Assembly: GCF_001424345.1 (NCBI RefSeq)
Contig: NZ_LMPF01000002.1
Coordinates: forward strand, 115,043-179,042
Length of the DNA: 64,000 nt
Source: Burkholderia sp. Leaf177
GTDB taxonomy: Bacteria > Pseudomonadota > Gammaproteobacteria > Burkholderiales > Burkholderiaceae
Direction of reading: 5' to 3'
The position numbers and the translations under genes are program-made. Positions within the stretch are counted from its first letter, which is position 1; each line of letters begins with the position of its first letter. This document shows positions 48,879 to 57,754 of the stretch, piece after piece. The notes beneath the pieces were generated by a model. It did not search any database and had not been told where the DNA came from. It saw only the letters and a list, made by a program, of their open reading frames with translations.

Positions 48879-49705
48879 CGCGTAATCACAAACGCATGAT
48901 CTTGTACAAAGTTCCCGGGGCGGACGATTGTGTGAGAGCCGTCGTCGTCGCTAAGTTCTTTGATTTGCAGTTCGAGCTGTCCTTGAACGCATGCAACGCG
49001 CAACGCCGTCGTGCTACGTGTTCCATAACCATCGGCTTCTATAAACGCCGCCGACAACACACGCTCACGTTCAATCGAAACTCCGGTGGAGGGCAGAAGG
49101 GCGTCGGCGGCAATATGCGGGTTTCGCATTGTCGCGATCAGCACATCGAGCGACGGCTGAACCCGATCTTCGGCATGGACAAGATCGCGCAGGGCGTCGC
49201 GTTGCGCAACGAGCTTCGGCCACGGCGTATTGAGCAAGCTGTTCGATAACCCGTGAATGCCGGCATCGAGCAGCGCGGGCGGTGCATCGGCGCGATTGCC
49301 GTACCACGCCAGCTCGCGTCGCGTGAAATCTCCGACGATCACGTTGAAGCCGTTATACAGATGCCCGTCGCGGGCAACTTGCCCAAGATAATCGAGTGGT
49401 TTTACGCGCTCGCCCGAGAGGAAATTGCTCACCAGCGTGCCGCGAGTCGGCGCACCGGGCCGCACTTCGGATGGCGCCCGATAGTTCGTCAAGGCGGCGA
49501 ATCGGCCGTCGCGCGTCACGCCCAGCCACGTTCCGCCGCCTGTGAGATCGCGTCCGGCGAGCATATCCGGCGCGTCCTTCCACCAGTGCATCGGCTCGGT
49601 TTCGCGGCTGTAGAACTCATCGCGATTGGCGGCGAGCGTCAGCATCGGAGAATTCGGCACGCGGGAGTTCGCATCCGGCTGCCAGTCGAAAACGATCAGG
49701 CACAT
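48875..49705 (-). CDS. NRDE/TANGO2-family protein
   Basis: Encodes 276 residues. The N-terminus starts Met-Cys and contains the family mark AANRDEFYSRETEP, then GGGTWLG and FAALTNYR. Family structure resembles N-terminal nucleophile hydrolases, with Cys2 as the possible nucleophile. TANGO2 relatives are connected with haem or lipid handling, but the bacterial role is not settled. It lies 9 nt after the ygfZ gene on the same strand, a likely operon. Confidence 0.87.
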   Translation of the reverse strand: MCLIVFDWQPDANSRVPNSPMLTLAANRDEFYSRETEPMHWWKDAPDMLAGRDLTGGGTWLGVTRDGRFAALTNYRAPSEVRPGAPTRGTLVSNFLSGERVKPLDYLGQVARDGHLYNGFNVIVGDFTRRELAWYGNRADAPPALLDAGIHGLSNSLLNTPWPKLVAQRDALRDLVHAEDRVQPSLDVLIATMRNPHIAADALLPSTGVSIERERVLSAAFIEADGYGTRSTTALRVACVQGQLELQIKELSDDDGSHTIVRPGNFVQDHAFVITR

Positions 49706-49714
49706 GGAAGCGCC

Positions 49715-50689
49715 TCAAACTTCGGTAGGCAAGGCGTACGGCAGCGGCGAAAACTTCAGCACGGGGCCATCAGCCGCGCCGACATGCACCGATCCCTGTT
49801 CCAGCGCCGCGAGCTTGATTTCCACCAGCGCGTCAACGCCGCCATCGGGTGCGGCGGCCACGTTCACGACCAGGCCGCACGGCTGGCCGGGGTCATCGGA
49901 ATGGAAAAGTTCGTCGCCGGGTTTCGCCGATTCCACGTGCGCGAGCGATGTCCGCCGCTTGATCGTGCCGCGATACTGACTGCGGGCAACCACTTCCTGT
50001 CCCGGATAGCAGCCTTTCTTGAAGTTCACGCCGCCGAGTACATCGAAGTTGACCATTTGCGGCACGAATTGCTCGCTAACCGGCTGCGTAATACGCGGTT
50101 CGCCCGCATGGATGTCGAGCCAGTCCCAAACCTCGGCGTTTGCGCGCGTCAGCTTCTTTTCCAGATCGGCGAGATGCGCATCGACTTCGACTTTCGGTCC
50201 GACCCATAGAAAACGCGGGCGGCCGGCGGCGTCGGGCACACGGATCAGCGAACCGAGCGGACCGTCCACTTTCACGTGCACGCCGTCGGGCATGGCATCG
50301 AAAAGATGGGACAACGCATGGCGCACATCGCCGGCAAATCCCACAGCGGTGAGCGACGGCGTGACGTCCACCAGCTTGGCTTTTGCGCGCATCACGAACA
50401 TGGACAGGCGCTTCTGCACGCTGGCCTGCAAGTCGGCGGCGATCATCAGGCGCACCGAATCGGCCGCGCGCCACATCAGGAACGACGCCATCAAGCGGCC
50501 TTTCGGCGAGCAGAAACCCGCCAGGCGCGCCGTCGATGCATCCAGATGCTGGACGTCGTTCGTCAATTGCGTGTGAAGAAACGCGGCGGCGTCGTCGCCG
50601 GTTGTATCGATGAAACCGAACTGCGTGAGCGGCGCGAAAATGCCGCCGGTAAGCACAGCTTGAAAAGGGGAAGCGGTCGAGGAATTCAT
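49715..50689 (-). CDS. ygfZ: Folate-binding Fe-S cluster protein YgfZ (GcvT-like)
   Basis: Encodes 324 residues related to the glycine-cleavage T protein. The YgfZ signature KGCYPGQE is at 225-232, with its key Cys227. The protein helps make or repair certain Fe-S enzymes in a folate-dependent way. The ATG is chosen from the conserved start and a CAGGT site; the frame opens nine residues earlier. It is divergent from mltG, the standard arrangement in Burkholderiaceae and many proteobacteria (ygfZ / yceG-tmk-holB). Confidence 0.93.
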   Translation of the reverse strand: MNSSTASPFQAVLTGGIFAPLTQFGFIDTTGDDAAAFLHTQLTNDVQHLDASTARLAGFCSPKGRLMASFLMWRAADSVRLMIAADLQASVQKRLSMFVMRAKAKLVDVTPSLTAVGFAGDVRHALSHLFDAMPDGVHVKVDGPLGSLIRVPDAAGRPRFLWVGPKVEVDAHLADLEKKLTRANAEVWDWLDIHAGEPRITQPVSEQFVPQMVNFDVLGGVNFKKGCYPGQEVVARSQYRGTIKRRTSLAHVESAKPGDELFHSDDPGQPCGLVVNVAAAPDGGVDALVEIKLAALEQGSVHVGAADGPVLKFSPLPYALPTEV

Positions 50690-50750
50690 GGACCTGACTT
50701 GGGCGTGAGCGAACAAGTATTATATGGGTCTTACCTAGAGCGTGTTTCGC

Positions 50751-51767
50751 ATGTCCCTTTTGAAGAAATGTCTGGTCGCGGCGGTCGTCGCGGTCGTGGT
50801 TGCCGGTGTGCTCGTCGCGGGCATGTTCAAGTGGGCGAACAGCCCGGTCGACCTGGCCTCGCCCGAACTCGATATCACCATCAAGTCTCACAGCACGCTG
50901 AAAAGCGTGAGCATCCAGCTCGATCGCGGCGGCGCGCACATGCGGCCCGAGCTGTTCGTGCTGATGACGCGCGTGCTGGGTTTGTCGTCGCAGCTGAAGT
51001 CCGGCAATTACGCGTTCAAGGAGGGCATCACGCCCTACGAGATGCTGCAGAAGATCGCGCGCGGCGACGTGAACGAGTACGTGGCGACGATCATCGAAGG
51101 ATGGACGTTCCAGAAAATGCGCAACGAGCTGGACGGCAATCCGGCGCTCCAGCACGACACCGCAGGCATGACGGACACCGATTTGCTGAAAGCCATCGGC
51201 GCGCCGGACGACCTGATCGCGAAGGCGAGCGCAGAAGGCCTGTTTTTCCCGGACACCTATCTCTTCGATAAAGGCACGAGCGATATCGCCGTCTATAAGC
51301 GCGCATACAAGCTGATGCAGATGCGCCTGACCGAAGCCTGGAACACGCGTGCGCAGAACCTGCCTTACAAGACGCCGTACGACGCGCTGATCATGGCGTC
51401 GATCGTGGAGAAGGAAACCGGGCGCGCCGCCGACCGGCCACTGGTTGCGGCCGTGTTTGCAAACCGGTTGCGCATCGGCATGCCGTTGCAGACCGATCCT
51501 TCGGTGATCTACGGTTTGGGCTCGGCTTACGGCGGCCGGCTCAAGAAGAAAGATTTACAAACCGACACTCCGTACAATACCTACACGCGCATGGGCCTGC
51601 CTCCCGGTCCTATCGCCTTGCCCGGCGTCGCGGCGCTGGCGGCAACGGTCAATCCTGCGTCGAGCAGCGCGCTTTATTTCGTGTCGCGCGGCGACGGCAG
51701 CAGCTTCTTTTCAGACAATCTCGGCGACCACAACAAGGCCGTCGACAAGTACATCCGGGGACAATGA
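50751..51767 (+). CDS. mltG: Endolytic murein transglycosylase MltG (YceG)
   Basis: Encodes 338 residues. A single N-terminal membrane helix (about 7-25) anchors a periplasmic catalytic domain with a LysM-like part. The catalytic glutamate is Glu220 in [10 protein letters not shown]. It cleaves nascent glycan strands and may set their length. The stop overlaps the tmk start (ATGATG, 4 nt). A GTG nine bases upstream is an alternative start with no clearer Shine-Dalgarno. Confidence 0.94.
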   Translation: MSLLKKCLVAAVVAVVVAGVLVAGMFKWANSPVDLASPELDITIKSHSTLKSVSIQLDRGGAHMRPELFVLMTRVLGLSSQLKSGNYAFKEGITPYEMLQKIARGDVNEYVATIIEGWTFQKMRNELDGNPALQHDTAGMTDTDLLKAIGAPDDLIAKASAEGLFFPDTYLFDKGTSDIAVYKRAYKLMQMRLTEAWNTRAQNLPYKTPYDALIMASIVEKETGRAADRPLVAAVFANRLRIGMPLQTDPSVIYGLGSAYGGRLKKKDLQTDTPYNTYTRMGLPPGPIALPGVAALAATVNPASSSALYFVSRGDGSSFFSDNLGDHNKAVDKYIRGQ

Positions 51768-52387
51768 TGGTGCGCGGCAAATTCATCACGTTTGAAGGCA
51801 TCGACGGGGCGGGCAAGACAACACACCTCGGTTGGTTCCGCGAGCGTCTGGAAGCGAAGATCGCATCAACTGGCCATTCGGTCGTGATGACGCGCGAGCC
51901 CGGCGGCACGGCGCTCGGCGAGAGCCTGCGCGAATTGTTGCTGAACCAGCCGATGGACCTGGAAACCGAGGCGCTGCTGATGTTCGCCGCGCGCTGCGAG
52001 CATCTTGCGCAGGTGATCGAACCGGCGTTGGCGCGCGGCGAGTGGGTGCTGTCGGATCGGTTTTCCGATGCCACGTTCGCCTATCAAGGTGGCGGCCGCG
52101 GTTTGCCACGTGACAAACTTGAAGCGCTCGAGCGATGGGTCCAGGGTGGTTTTCAACCGGATCTGACCATATTGTTCGACGTCCCTACGAACGTTGCCAG
52201 CGAGCGCCGGGGCGCGGCGCGGGCGCCGGACAAGTTCGAGAGCGAGTCCGATTCCTTTTTCGGGCGCACGCGAGCGGAATACTTGCGGCGGGCGGCGGAA
52301 TCGCCGGAACGGTTTGTAGTCATCGACGCAACTCAGTCGGTTTTAGAAATTCAGAAAAAACTTGAAGAAGTTGTTTCAAGTATCTGA
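51764..52387 (+). CDS. tmk: Thymidylate kinase
   Basis: Encodes 207 residues. The P-loop is EGIDGAGKT (11-19), the DRx motif is [16 protein letters not shown], and the lid region is [12 protein letters not shown]. It makes dTDP from dTMP in the cytoplasm. It overlaps mltG by 4 nt. An ATG three bases later is equally plausible. The last 45 bases are unusually AT-rich and end in a hairpin-like CTTGAA/TTCAAG. Confidence 0.95.
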   Translation: MMVRGKFITFEGIDGAGKTTHLGWFRERLEAKIASTGHSVVMTREPGGTALGESLRELLLNQPMDLETEALLMFAARCEHLAQVIEPALARGEWVLSDRFSDATFAYQGGGRGLPRDKLEALERWVQGGFQPDLTILFDVPTNVASERRGAARAPDKFESESDSFFGRTRAEYLRRAAESPERFVVIDATQSVLEIQKKLEEVVSSI

Positions 52388-52468
52388 ATTTTATGAATTT
52401 AATAGATTTAGTTAAAGTTAATTAAAACTCTTAGCATCGTGTCGTAAATACCGGATATATAAGAATTC
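52341..52468. other. AT-rich tmk-holB junction
   Basis: The tmk end and the 81-nt gap before holB are strikingly AT-rich against the surrounding GC-rich DNA. A short hairpin CTTGAA/TTCAAG (52361-52380) sits over the tmk stop. TAATTAAAA, AATTTAATAGATTTAG and GGATATATAAG follow. It may hold a promoter for holB or mark a junction of foreign or deleted DNA. Confidence 0.55.
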
Positions 52469-53488
52469 ATGATCTACCCGTGGCAAACCGATGACTGGGC
52501 ACATCTCGATCAACTCCGCGCAAGCTGGCCGCATGCGCTGTTGTTGCACGGGCGCGCGGGCATCGGCAAATTGCAGTTCGCGCAACACCTTGCGCAAAGC
52601 CTTCTATGCGAATCGCCAACCGCAACGCGCGAGCCCTGCGGTCATTGCGTCGCTTGCCTGTGGTTTAGCCAGGGCAATCACCCCGACTATCGCGCGGTGC
52701 TTCCCGAGGTGCTCGCAGGCGAACTCATCGGCGACGACAAGCCGGACGCCGATGAAGGCAAGAAAACCAAGGTTCCGAGCAAGGAAATCAAGATCGATCA
52801 GGTTTTAGGCCTGATGAACTTCTTCAGCCTCGGTTCGCACCGGGGCGGCGCGCGGGTCGTGCTGATTTATCCTGCCGAATCCATCAACGTGTTCGCTGCC
52901 AACGCTTTGCTCAAAACGCTGGAAGAACCGCCCGCGGGCGTGGTGTTCATTTTGGTGACGGCGCGTATCGACCGGTTGTTGCCGACCATCATCAGCCGAT
53001 GCCGCCAATGGCCGATGACCCTCCCAGCCGCCGAACCGTCCGTGGCATGGCTCGCGCAACAAGGTGTGCAGCAGCCGGCGACGCTGCTTGCCGAGGCGGG
53101 TGGTGCGCCGCTGACGGCGCTTGCGCTCGCCAACGACGAAAACCGTGCGCTCCGTGATTTCGCGCTGGCGCAACTGGCGGCAGGTCCCGGTTGCGACGCG
53201 TTTGCGTGTGGCGAAAACCTGCAGAAACTGCCCGTTCCAATGGTTCTCGGTTGGCTGCAGCGCTGGCTTTACGATTTGCTGGCGCAGAAAACGGCCGGGC
53301 GGCCGCGCTATTTTCCGGCGGCATCGAAGGCGCTTGAACGCTGCGCTGCCCAAATCGATGCAGATCGATTTTCCCGTTATCAAAAGCTGGTGACACGGCA
53401 GCGCGCGGTCGAAAATCATCCGCTCAACGCGCGGCTGGTTTTCGAAGAGCTGTTTCTAGGTTATCGCGACGTCTTCAACGCCGCCTGA
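52469..53488 (+). CDS. holB: DNA polymerase III subunit delta'
   Basis: Encodes 339 residues of the clamp-loader subunit. The AAA+-like domain has HGRAGIGKLQFAQHLAQ, a zinc module with CGHCVAC (about residues 59-65), and SRCRQW in the sensor region. It binds the tau/gamma subunits that load the sliding clamp. It follows tmk as in many proteobacteria. The Shine-Dalgarno is weak (AAGAA), in AT-rich DNA. Confidence 0.92.
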   Translation: MIYPWQTDDWAHLDQLRASWPHALLLHGRAGIGKLQFAQHLAQSLLCESPTATREPCGHCVACLWFSQGNHPDYRAVLPEVLAGELIGDDKPDADEGKKTKVPSKEIKIDQVLGLMNFFSLGSHRGGARVVLIYPAESINVFAANALLKTLEEPPAGVVFILVTARIDRLLPTIISRCRQWPMTLPAAEPSVAWLAQQGVQQPATLLAEAGGAPLTALALANDENRALRDFALAQLAAGPGCDAFACGENLQKLPVPMVLGWLQRWLYDLLAQKTAGRPRYFPAASKALERCAAQIDADRFSRYQKLVTRQRAVENHPLNARLVFEELFLGYRDVFNAA

Positions 53489-53519
53489 TCACTCCACTTT
53501 CAATCGTTAAACGCACACC

Positions 53520-54032
53520 ATGACTCTCAGCTTTCGCGACGCCGTTCTCGATGATCTTCCGGGCATCGTGGCCATCTACAACTCCACGGTGCCTTCCCGG
53601 CTCGTGACCGCCGATCTGGAGCCGGTGACGGTCGAAAGCCGCCTCGCCTGGTTTCACGCGCATGGGCCGAAGGCGCGCCCGTTATGGGTTGTGGAGGAAA
53701 ACGGCGCGGTTGTGGCGTGGCTGAGCTTTTCCGACTTTTATGGCCGTCCGGCCTATCTGCGCACAGCCGAAGTCAGCATCTATCTCCACGAGAACACGCG
53801 CGGACGTGGTTTGGGTACGCAACTGCTGGAAGCTGCGATGCAACGCGCGCCCGAACTCGGTATCGATACCTTGCTCGGCTTCGTGTTCGGCCATAACGAT
53901 CCGAGCCTTCGCCTCTTCCGCCGATTCCAGTTCGACGTCTGGGGCACGCTGCCGCGCGTCGCGGTGCTGGACGCCGTCGAGCGCGATCTCGTGATCCTCG
54001 GCCGCCGGCTTAGCGCGCCGTCCGCGAGCTAA
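53520..54032 (+). CDS. GNAT-family N-acetyltransferase
   Basis: Encodes 170 residues. The acetyl-CoA-binding motif A is VSIYLHENTRGRGLGTQLLEAA, with the RGRGLG loop, and the Phe/Tyr-rich strand is YLRTAEVSIYL. The start (LSFRDAVLDDLPGIVAIYNST) is typical of phosphinothricin acetyltransferase-like members, which acetylate amino-acid-like amines. The natural substrate is unknown. It sits between holB and tatD with short gaps (31 and 34 nt). Confidence 0.85.
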   Translation: MTLSFRDAVLDDLPGIVAIYNSTVPSRLVTADLEPVTVESRLAWFHAHGPKARPLWVVEENGAVVAWLSFSDFYGRPAYLRTAEVSIYLHENTRGRGLGTQLLEAAMQRAPELGIDTLLGFVFGHNDPSLRLFRRFQFDVWGTLPRVAVLDAVERDLVILGRRLSAPSAS

Positions 54033-54066
54033 ATCAAAGCCTTTATCGGATCAACACGGAACCACC

Positions 54067-54858
54067 ATGTTCGTCGATTCACATTGCCACATCAATTTCG
54101 AAGGTCTCGCCGACCGCCTGCCCGAAGTCCTCGGCAAGATGCGCGAACTGAAAGTCACGCACGCGCTGTGTGTATCGGTGGATCTGGAAACGTTGCCGTC
54201 CGTGCTCAAGATCGCGGAAGAAAACAAGCATATCTACGCATCGGTGGGCGTGCATCCGGATCACGAGGACGCACGGGAACCGAGCGTCCAGGATCTCGTC
54301 GAACTGGCGCGGCATCCGAAAGTGGTCGCAATCGGCGAAACGGGGCTGGATTATTACCGTCTGGAAGGGCGCAGCATCGCCGATATGGAATGGCAGCGCG
54401 AACGGTTTCGCACGCATATTCGCGCCGCGCACGAGACGGGCAAACCGATGATCATCCACACGCGATCGTCGTGGGAAGACACGCTGCGGATCATGGCCGA
54501 GGAGCGCGCGAGCGTTCCCGGCGGCGTGATGCATTGCTTTACCGAGCCGTGGCATGTTGCACAAGCCGCGCTTGAGCAAGACTTTTACATTTCACTGTCG
54601 GGCATTGTCACGTTCAAAAGCGCAAAGGACGTGCAGGACGTCGCGCAGCGCGTGCCGCTCGAGCGTTTGTTGATCGAGACAGACTCGCCGTATCTGGCGC
54701 CGGTGCCGTATCGTGGAAAGTCGAATGAACCTGCGTACGTAAGTTATGTCGGACGTTTCATCGCGCAATTGCGAGAAATGCCGGAAGACGCGCTGGCAGC
54801 GGCCACGACCCGCAATTTCTTCAAGCTCTTCAAGATTCCCGAGCCTGTGGAACAGTAG
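54067..54858 (+). CDS. tatD: TatD-family metal-dependent deoxyribonuclease
   Basis: Encodes 263 residues. The metal ligands of the TIM-barrel hydrolase are seen in DSHCHIN (His6, His8), GETGLDYY, PMIIHTR and HCFTE, plus ETDSPYLAPVP near the end. Family members are 3'-5' exonucleases acting in DNA repair. Position close to tmk-holB matches the common mltG-tmk-holB-tatD order. The gene starts at the first ATG of the conserved motif. Confidence 0.92.
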   Translation: MFVDSHCHINFEGLADRLPEVLGKMRELKVTHALCVSVDLETLPSVLKIAEENKHIYASVGVHPDHEDAREPSVQDLVELARHPKVVAIGETGLDYYRLEGRSIADMEWQRERFRTHIRAAHETGKPMIIHTRSSWEDTLRIMAEERASVPGGVMHCFTEPWHVAQAALEQDFYISLSGIVTFKSAKDVQDVAQRVPLERLLIETDSPYLAPVPYRGKSNEPAYVSYVGRFIAQLREMPEDALAAATTRNFFKLFKIPEPVEQ

Positions 54859-54915
54859 GCCGGACGTCCAAGTTGCATCAATTATAAGATTCAGTCAGTA
54901 ATCCCCAAGGAACAC

Positions 54916-55683
54916 ATGCTTATATTTTCGACGGTTTCATCTTCGACAGCTTTCAATCGCCATACAGAAGCGCGCAGCAAGACGTGGCGTTCGCTGGTCA
55001 CCGGCGTGGTTTTGACGGCCGCCGCCATCGCGCAACCGGTGTTTGCAGCGCCCGCTGATTCCATGATCAAGGCAGTGAAGTTCGACGATGTCTCGGCCGT
55101 CCAGAAGTTGCTGTCTCAGGGCGTGGACCCCAATCTCGTCGATAACACCGGCGCACCGCTGCTCGTGATCGCCGCGCGCGAGAAGTCGGACAAGGTTGGC
55201 AAGTTGCTCGCCGAAAACCCGAAGACCGACCTCGAAAAGCTCGATCCCGCCGGCGAAAACGCAATGATGCTGGCCGCGCTCAACGACGACCTCGACTTCG
55301 TGAACATGCTGATTTCGAAGGACGCGGAAGTGAACAAGAAGGGCTGGACGCCGCTGCATTACGCCGCGACCAACGGACATGACGACGTGGTCAAGGTGCT
55401 GCTCGACCATTCGGCGTATATCGATTCCGGTTCGCCCAATGGGACCACACCGCTGATGATGGCAGCGCGCGGTGGGCATTTGTCCACAGTCAAACTGCTG
55501 CTCGACGAAGGCGCCGACTTGCGCGTGAAAAATCAGATCGGCATGACCGCGGTGGACTTCGCGAAGCAATATCACGAGAAGGACGTAGCGGAAGGGCTGG
55601 CGGCGCGTCTTGCATCGATGCAGGCGACCGGCGCTGCGGGCGCATCCGGAGCCCCGCAAACCGGTACAAACAGTGCAAAATGA
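54916..55683 (+). CDS. Exported ankyrin-repeat protein
   Basis: Encodes 255 residues. A long N-terminal region and hydrophobic segment end near PVFAA (about residue 45), consistent with export to the periplasm. The mature part has about five ankyrin repeats, including GWTPLHYAATNGHDDVVKVLLDH and NGTTPLMMAARGGHLSTVKLLLDEGA. Ankyrin repeats bind protein partners. A Rap1a/Tai-type gene follows about 150 bp later. A role as a binding or immunity-like protein is possible but inferred. Confidence 0.85.
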   Translation: MLIFSTVSSSTAFNRHTEARSKTWRSLVTGVVLTAAAIAQPVFAAPADSMIKAVKFDDVSAVQKLLSQGVDPNLVDNTGAPLLVIAAREKSDKVGKLLAENPKTDLEKLDPAGENAMMLAALNDDLDFVNMLISKDAEVNKKGWTPLHYAATNGHDDVVKVLLDHSAYIDSGSPNGTTPLMMAARGGHLSTVKLLLDEGADLRVKNQIGMTAVDFAKQYHEKDVAEGLAARLASMQATGAAGASGAPQTGTNSAK

Positions 55684-55831
55684 CGCACTTGCAGGACGGG
55701 GACCGGAAAGATGAACCGGTCGTCTTCTGCAATACGAGGAATAGCCTAAACAAGCCGGGACCAAGCCGAAGGCGCTGCAAGGCGCGGGGAGGGCCACACC
55801 CGGCAACCGCCAAACATAAGAAAGGATCATC

Positions 55832-56188
55832 ATGCTGCGGGTTTTAGTCATGGCCGGGGTGCTTGCGTTTCCGCTCAGCGCGGCCGCGTTCACCGGCAAC
55901 GATCTGAACATGCTTTGCACCAAGACGGACACCGCTTCGCGCAGCGCATGCGCGGCCTACATAGAAGGCGCCGCCGACGGGATTTACAACACCATTGAAG
56001 CCATTGGCGGCACGTCCGGCCCGCAGGTCGGACAGTATTTTTGCCTTCCGGTCGATGTAAAACCGCAAGAGCTGACTGACGCGGTGCGCAAGTTCATCGC
56101 GGAAAATCCGGCGCAGGGCAACTTCAACGCGACCACCATGGTTTCGCTCGGACTCGGCAAAGCCTATCCGTGCAAGGCAGAGAAGTAA
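55832..56188 (+). CDS. Rap1a/Tai-family small secreted protein
   Basis: Encodes 118 residues with a signal peptide of about 18 residues (ALA-rich, ending SAAAF). The mature sequence has four cysteines, likely two disulphides, and the family's ACAAYIEGAADG and FCLPVDVKPQEL features. Rap1a and Tai4 are immunity proteins against T6SS amidase effectors, but many family members stand alone with unknown roles. No amidase or T6SS gene is near it here. Confidence 0.75.
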   Translation: MLRVLVMAGVLAFPLSAAAFTGNDLNMLCTKTDTASRSACAAYIEGAADGIYNTIEAIGGTSGPQVGQYFCLPVDVKPQELTDAVRKFIAENPAQGNFNATTMVSLGLGKAYPCKAEK

Positions 56189-56331
56189 GCAGATTCCGTT
56201 TCATGCTGCTTGCACGCTCGTCGTTCGATTAGCGGGCATAGTGTTTGCTGCACTGCAATATGCCGCGTAGGTAGGCGGCTTCCCGCAAATCCCGTCGTAT
56301 CCACCTTTTCAAGGCTGATTCCACGACGACG

Positions 56332-57609
56332 ATGATCAATTTCGATTCCTTCGAGCGCATCGCTTCGGCGCCGCTCAACTCCTGGCCCGGCGCAATTGTC
56401 GTAGCAACGCTTGCCGTGCTGTTTGCTATCGGCGTTCACTGGGCAGGCGCGCGGATTCTCGTGCGCATTGCGCGGCCGTATCCGTTGATGAGCGTGGTGC
56501 TACGTTTCATCGATAAACCCGCGCTCGCGCTCCTCATCATCCTCGCACTCGGCTTCGTGCTGGTCGAAGCGCCGGATTCGCTGCCTTTTGCCACGGTTTT
56601 GCGCGACCTGTTGACCCTTTCGTTGATCGTCGGGCTGACGTGGCTCGCCGTGCGCTCGGTCGGCGCCGTTGCCGAGGCGCTGGTTCAGGCGCATCCGCTC
56701 GACTCCCAAGACAATCTCCAGGCGCGCCGCATTCATACGCAGGCGCGCGTTCTGGCGCGTTCCGTGATGGTGGTGATCGTGATCATCGGATTCGGCGGGG
56801 CGTTGATGACGTTTCCGGCCGTGCGGCAGATCGGCGCGAGTTTGCTGGCGTCGGCGGGCGTGGCGGGACTGGTTGCCGGTATCGCCGCGCGGCCGGTTCT
56901 TGGGAATTTGATTGCCGGGCTGCAAATTGCGTTGTCGCAGCCCATCCGGCTCGACGACGTCGTCGTGATCCAGGGCGAATGGGGCCGCGTCGAGGAAATC
57001 ACCGGAACGTATGTATCGATCCGGATCTGGGACCAGCGGCGCATGATCGTGCCGTTGCAATGGTTCATCGAAAATCCGTTCACCAACTGGACGCGCAATA
57101 GCTCGCAGATTATCGGGACGGTATTTTTCTACGTCGATTACCGCATGCCGATGGCGCCGTTGCGCGAGGAACTCGAACGCATCCTGGAACACGCGCCTGA
57201 GTGGGATGGCCGCGTGCAAGTGCTGCAAGTCACCGATGCCACCGAAAAGTCGATGCAAATTCGCGTGCTCGTCAGTTCCTTCGATTCCGGCCTGAACTTC
57301 GATCTTCGATGCCGCGTACGCGAAGGTTTGCTGAATTTCGCGCAAGCCGAGTTTCCACAATTCCTGCCGCGAACGCGGGCGGATCTTGCGCCGGAAGGCG
57401 AGCACGTCGATTTCGTGGCGCCGCTGGACCGGACGCAGGCAAGCAGCGCGATCCGGCCGCCGGTTCGCGGCACGGCCAACACGGAAGCCGATCCGGTGGC
57501 GAGCCGCGGAGAACGGCACGGGCCGGACCCGTCGGCGCATTCGGCGGCATCGACGGCCAAACCGGCGACGGAACCAGCCGAGCCCGTCGGCAGCGGCGAG
57601 CGGCGCTGA
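56332..57609 (+). CDS. Mechanosensitive ion channel, MscS family
   Basis: Encodes 425 residues. Four hydrophobic segments lie at about 20-40, 62-80, 93-117 and 141-160. A Gly/Ala-rich pore helix follows at about 166-200 (ASAGVAGLVAGIAARPVLGNLIAG) and leads to the beta domain (IRLDDVVVIQGEWGRVEEI). The C-terminal about 60 residues are a Pro/Ala/Arg-rich tail of unknown role. The channel releases solutes on hypo-osmotic shock. It precedes otsA. Confidence 0.9.
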   Translation: MINFDSFERIASAPLNSWPGAIVVATLAVLFAIGVHWAGARILVRIARPYPLMSVVLRFIDKPALALLIILALGFVLVEAPDSLPFATVLRDLLTLSLIVGLTWLAVRSVGAVAEALVQAHPLDSQDNLQARRIHTQARVLARSVMVVIVIIGFGGALMTFPAVRQIGASLLASAGVAGLVAGIAARPVLGNLIAGLQIALSQPIRLDDVVVIQGEWGRVEEITGTYVSIRIWDQRRMIVPLQWFIENPFTNWTRNSSQIIGTVFFYVDYRMPMAPLREELERILEHAPEWDGRVQVLQVTDATEKSMQIRVLVSSFDSGLNFDLRCRVREGLLNFAQAEFPQFLPRTRADLAPEGEHVDFVAPLDRTQASSAIRPPVRGTANTEADPVASRGERHGPDPSAHSAASTAKPATEPAEPVGSGERR

Positions 57610-57754
57610 CCGTCATTCGCCGGCCTTCATTTTGGCCCTTGGGAAACGCGGACAAAGTTTGAACTGACGCCGCCGCCCACGGCCAAACTCATTAATATTT
57701 CGAGATCGATCCTGAACATCCGGACGTCGCGAACCAAAATAAGGGACGACAAGA

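Noticed and set aside
55832..56188. Rap1a/Tai-type gene considered as proof of a T6SS effector-immunity locus
   Set aside because: No effector, VgrG, PAAR or T6SS structural gene is within reach, so only the family resemblance is reported.
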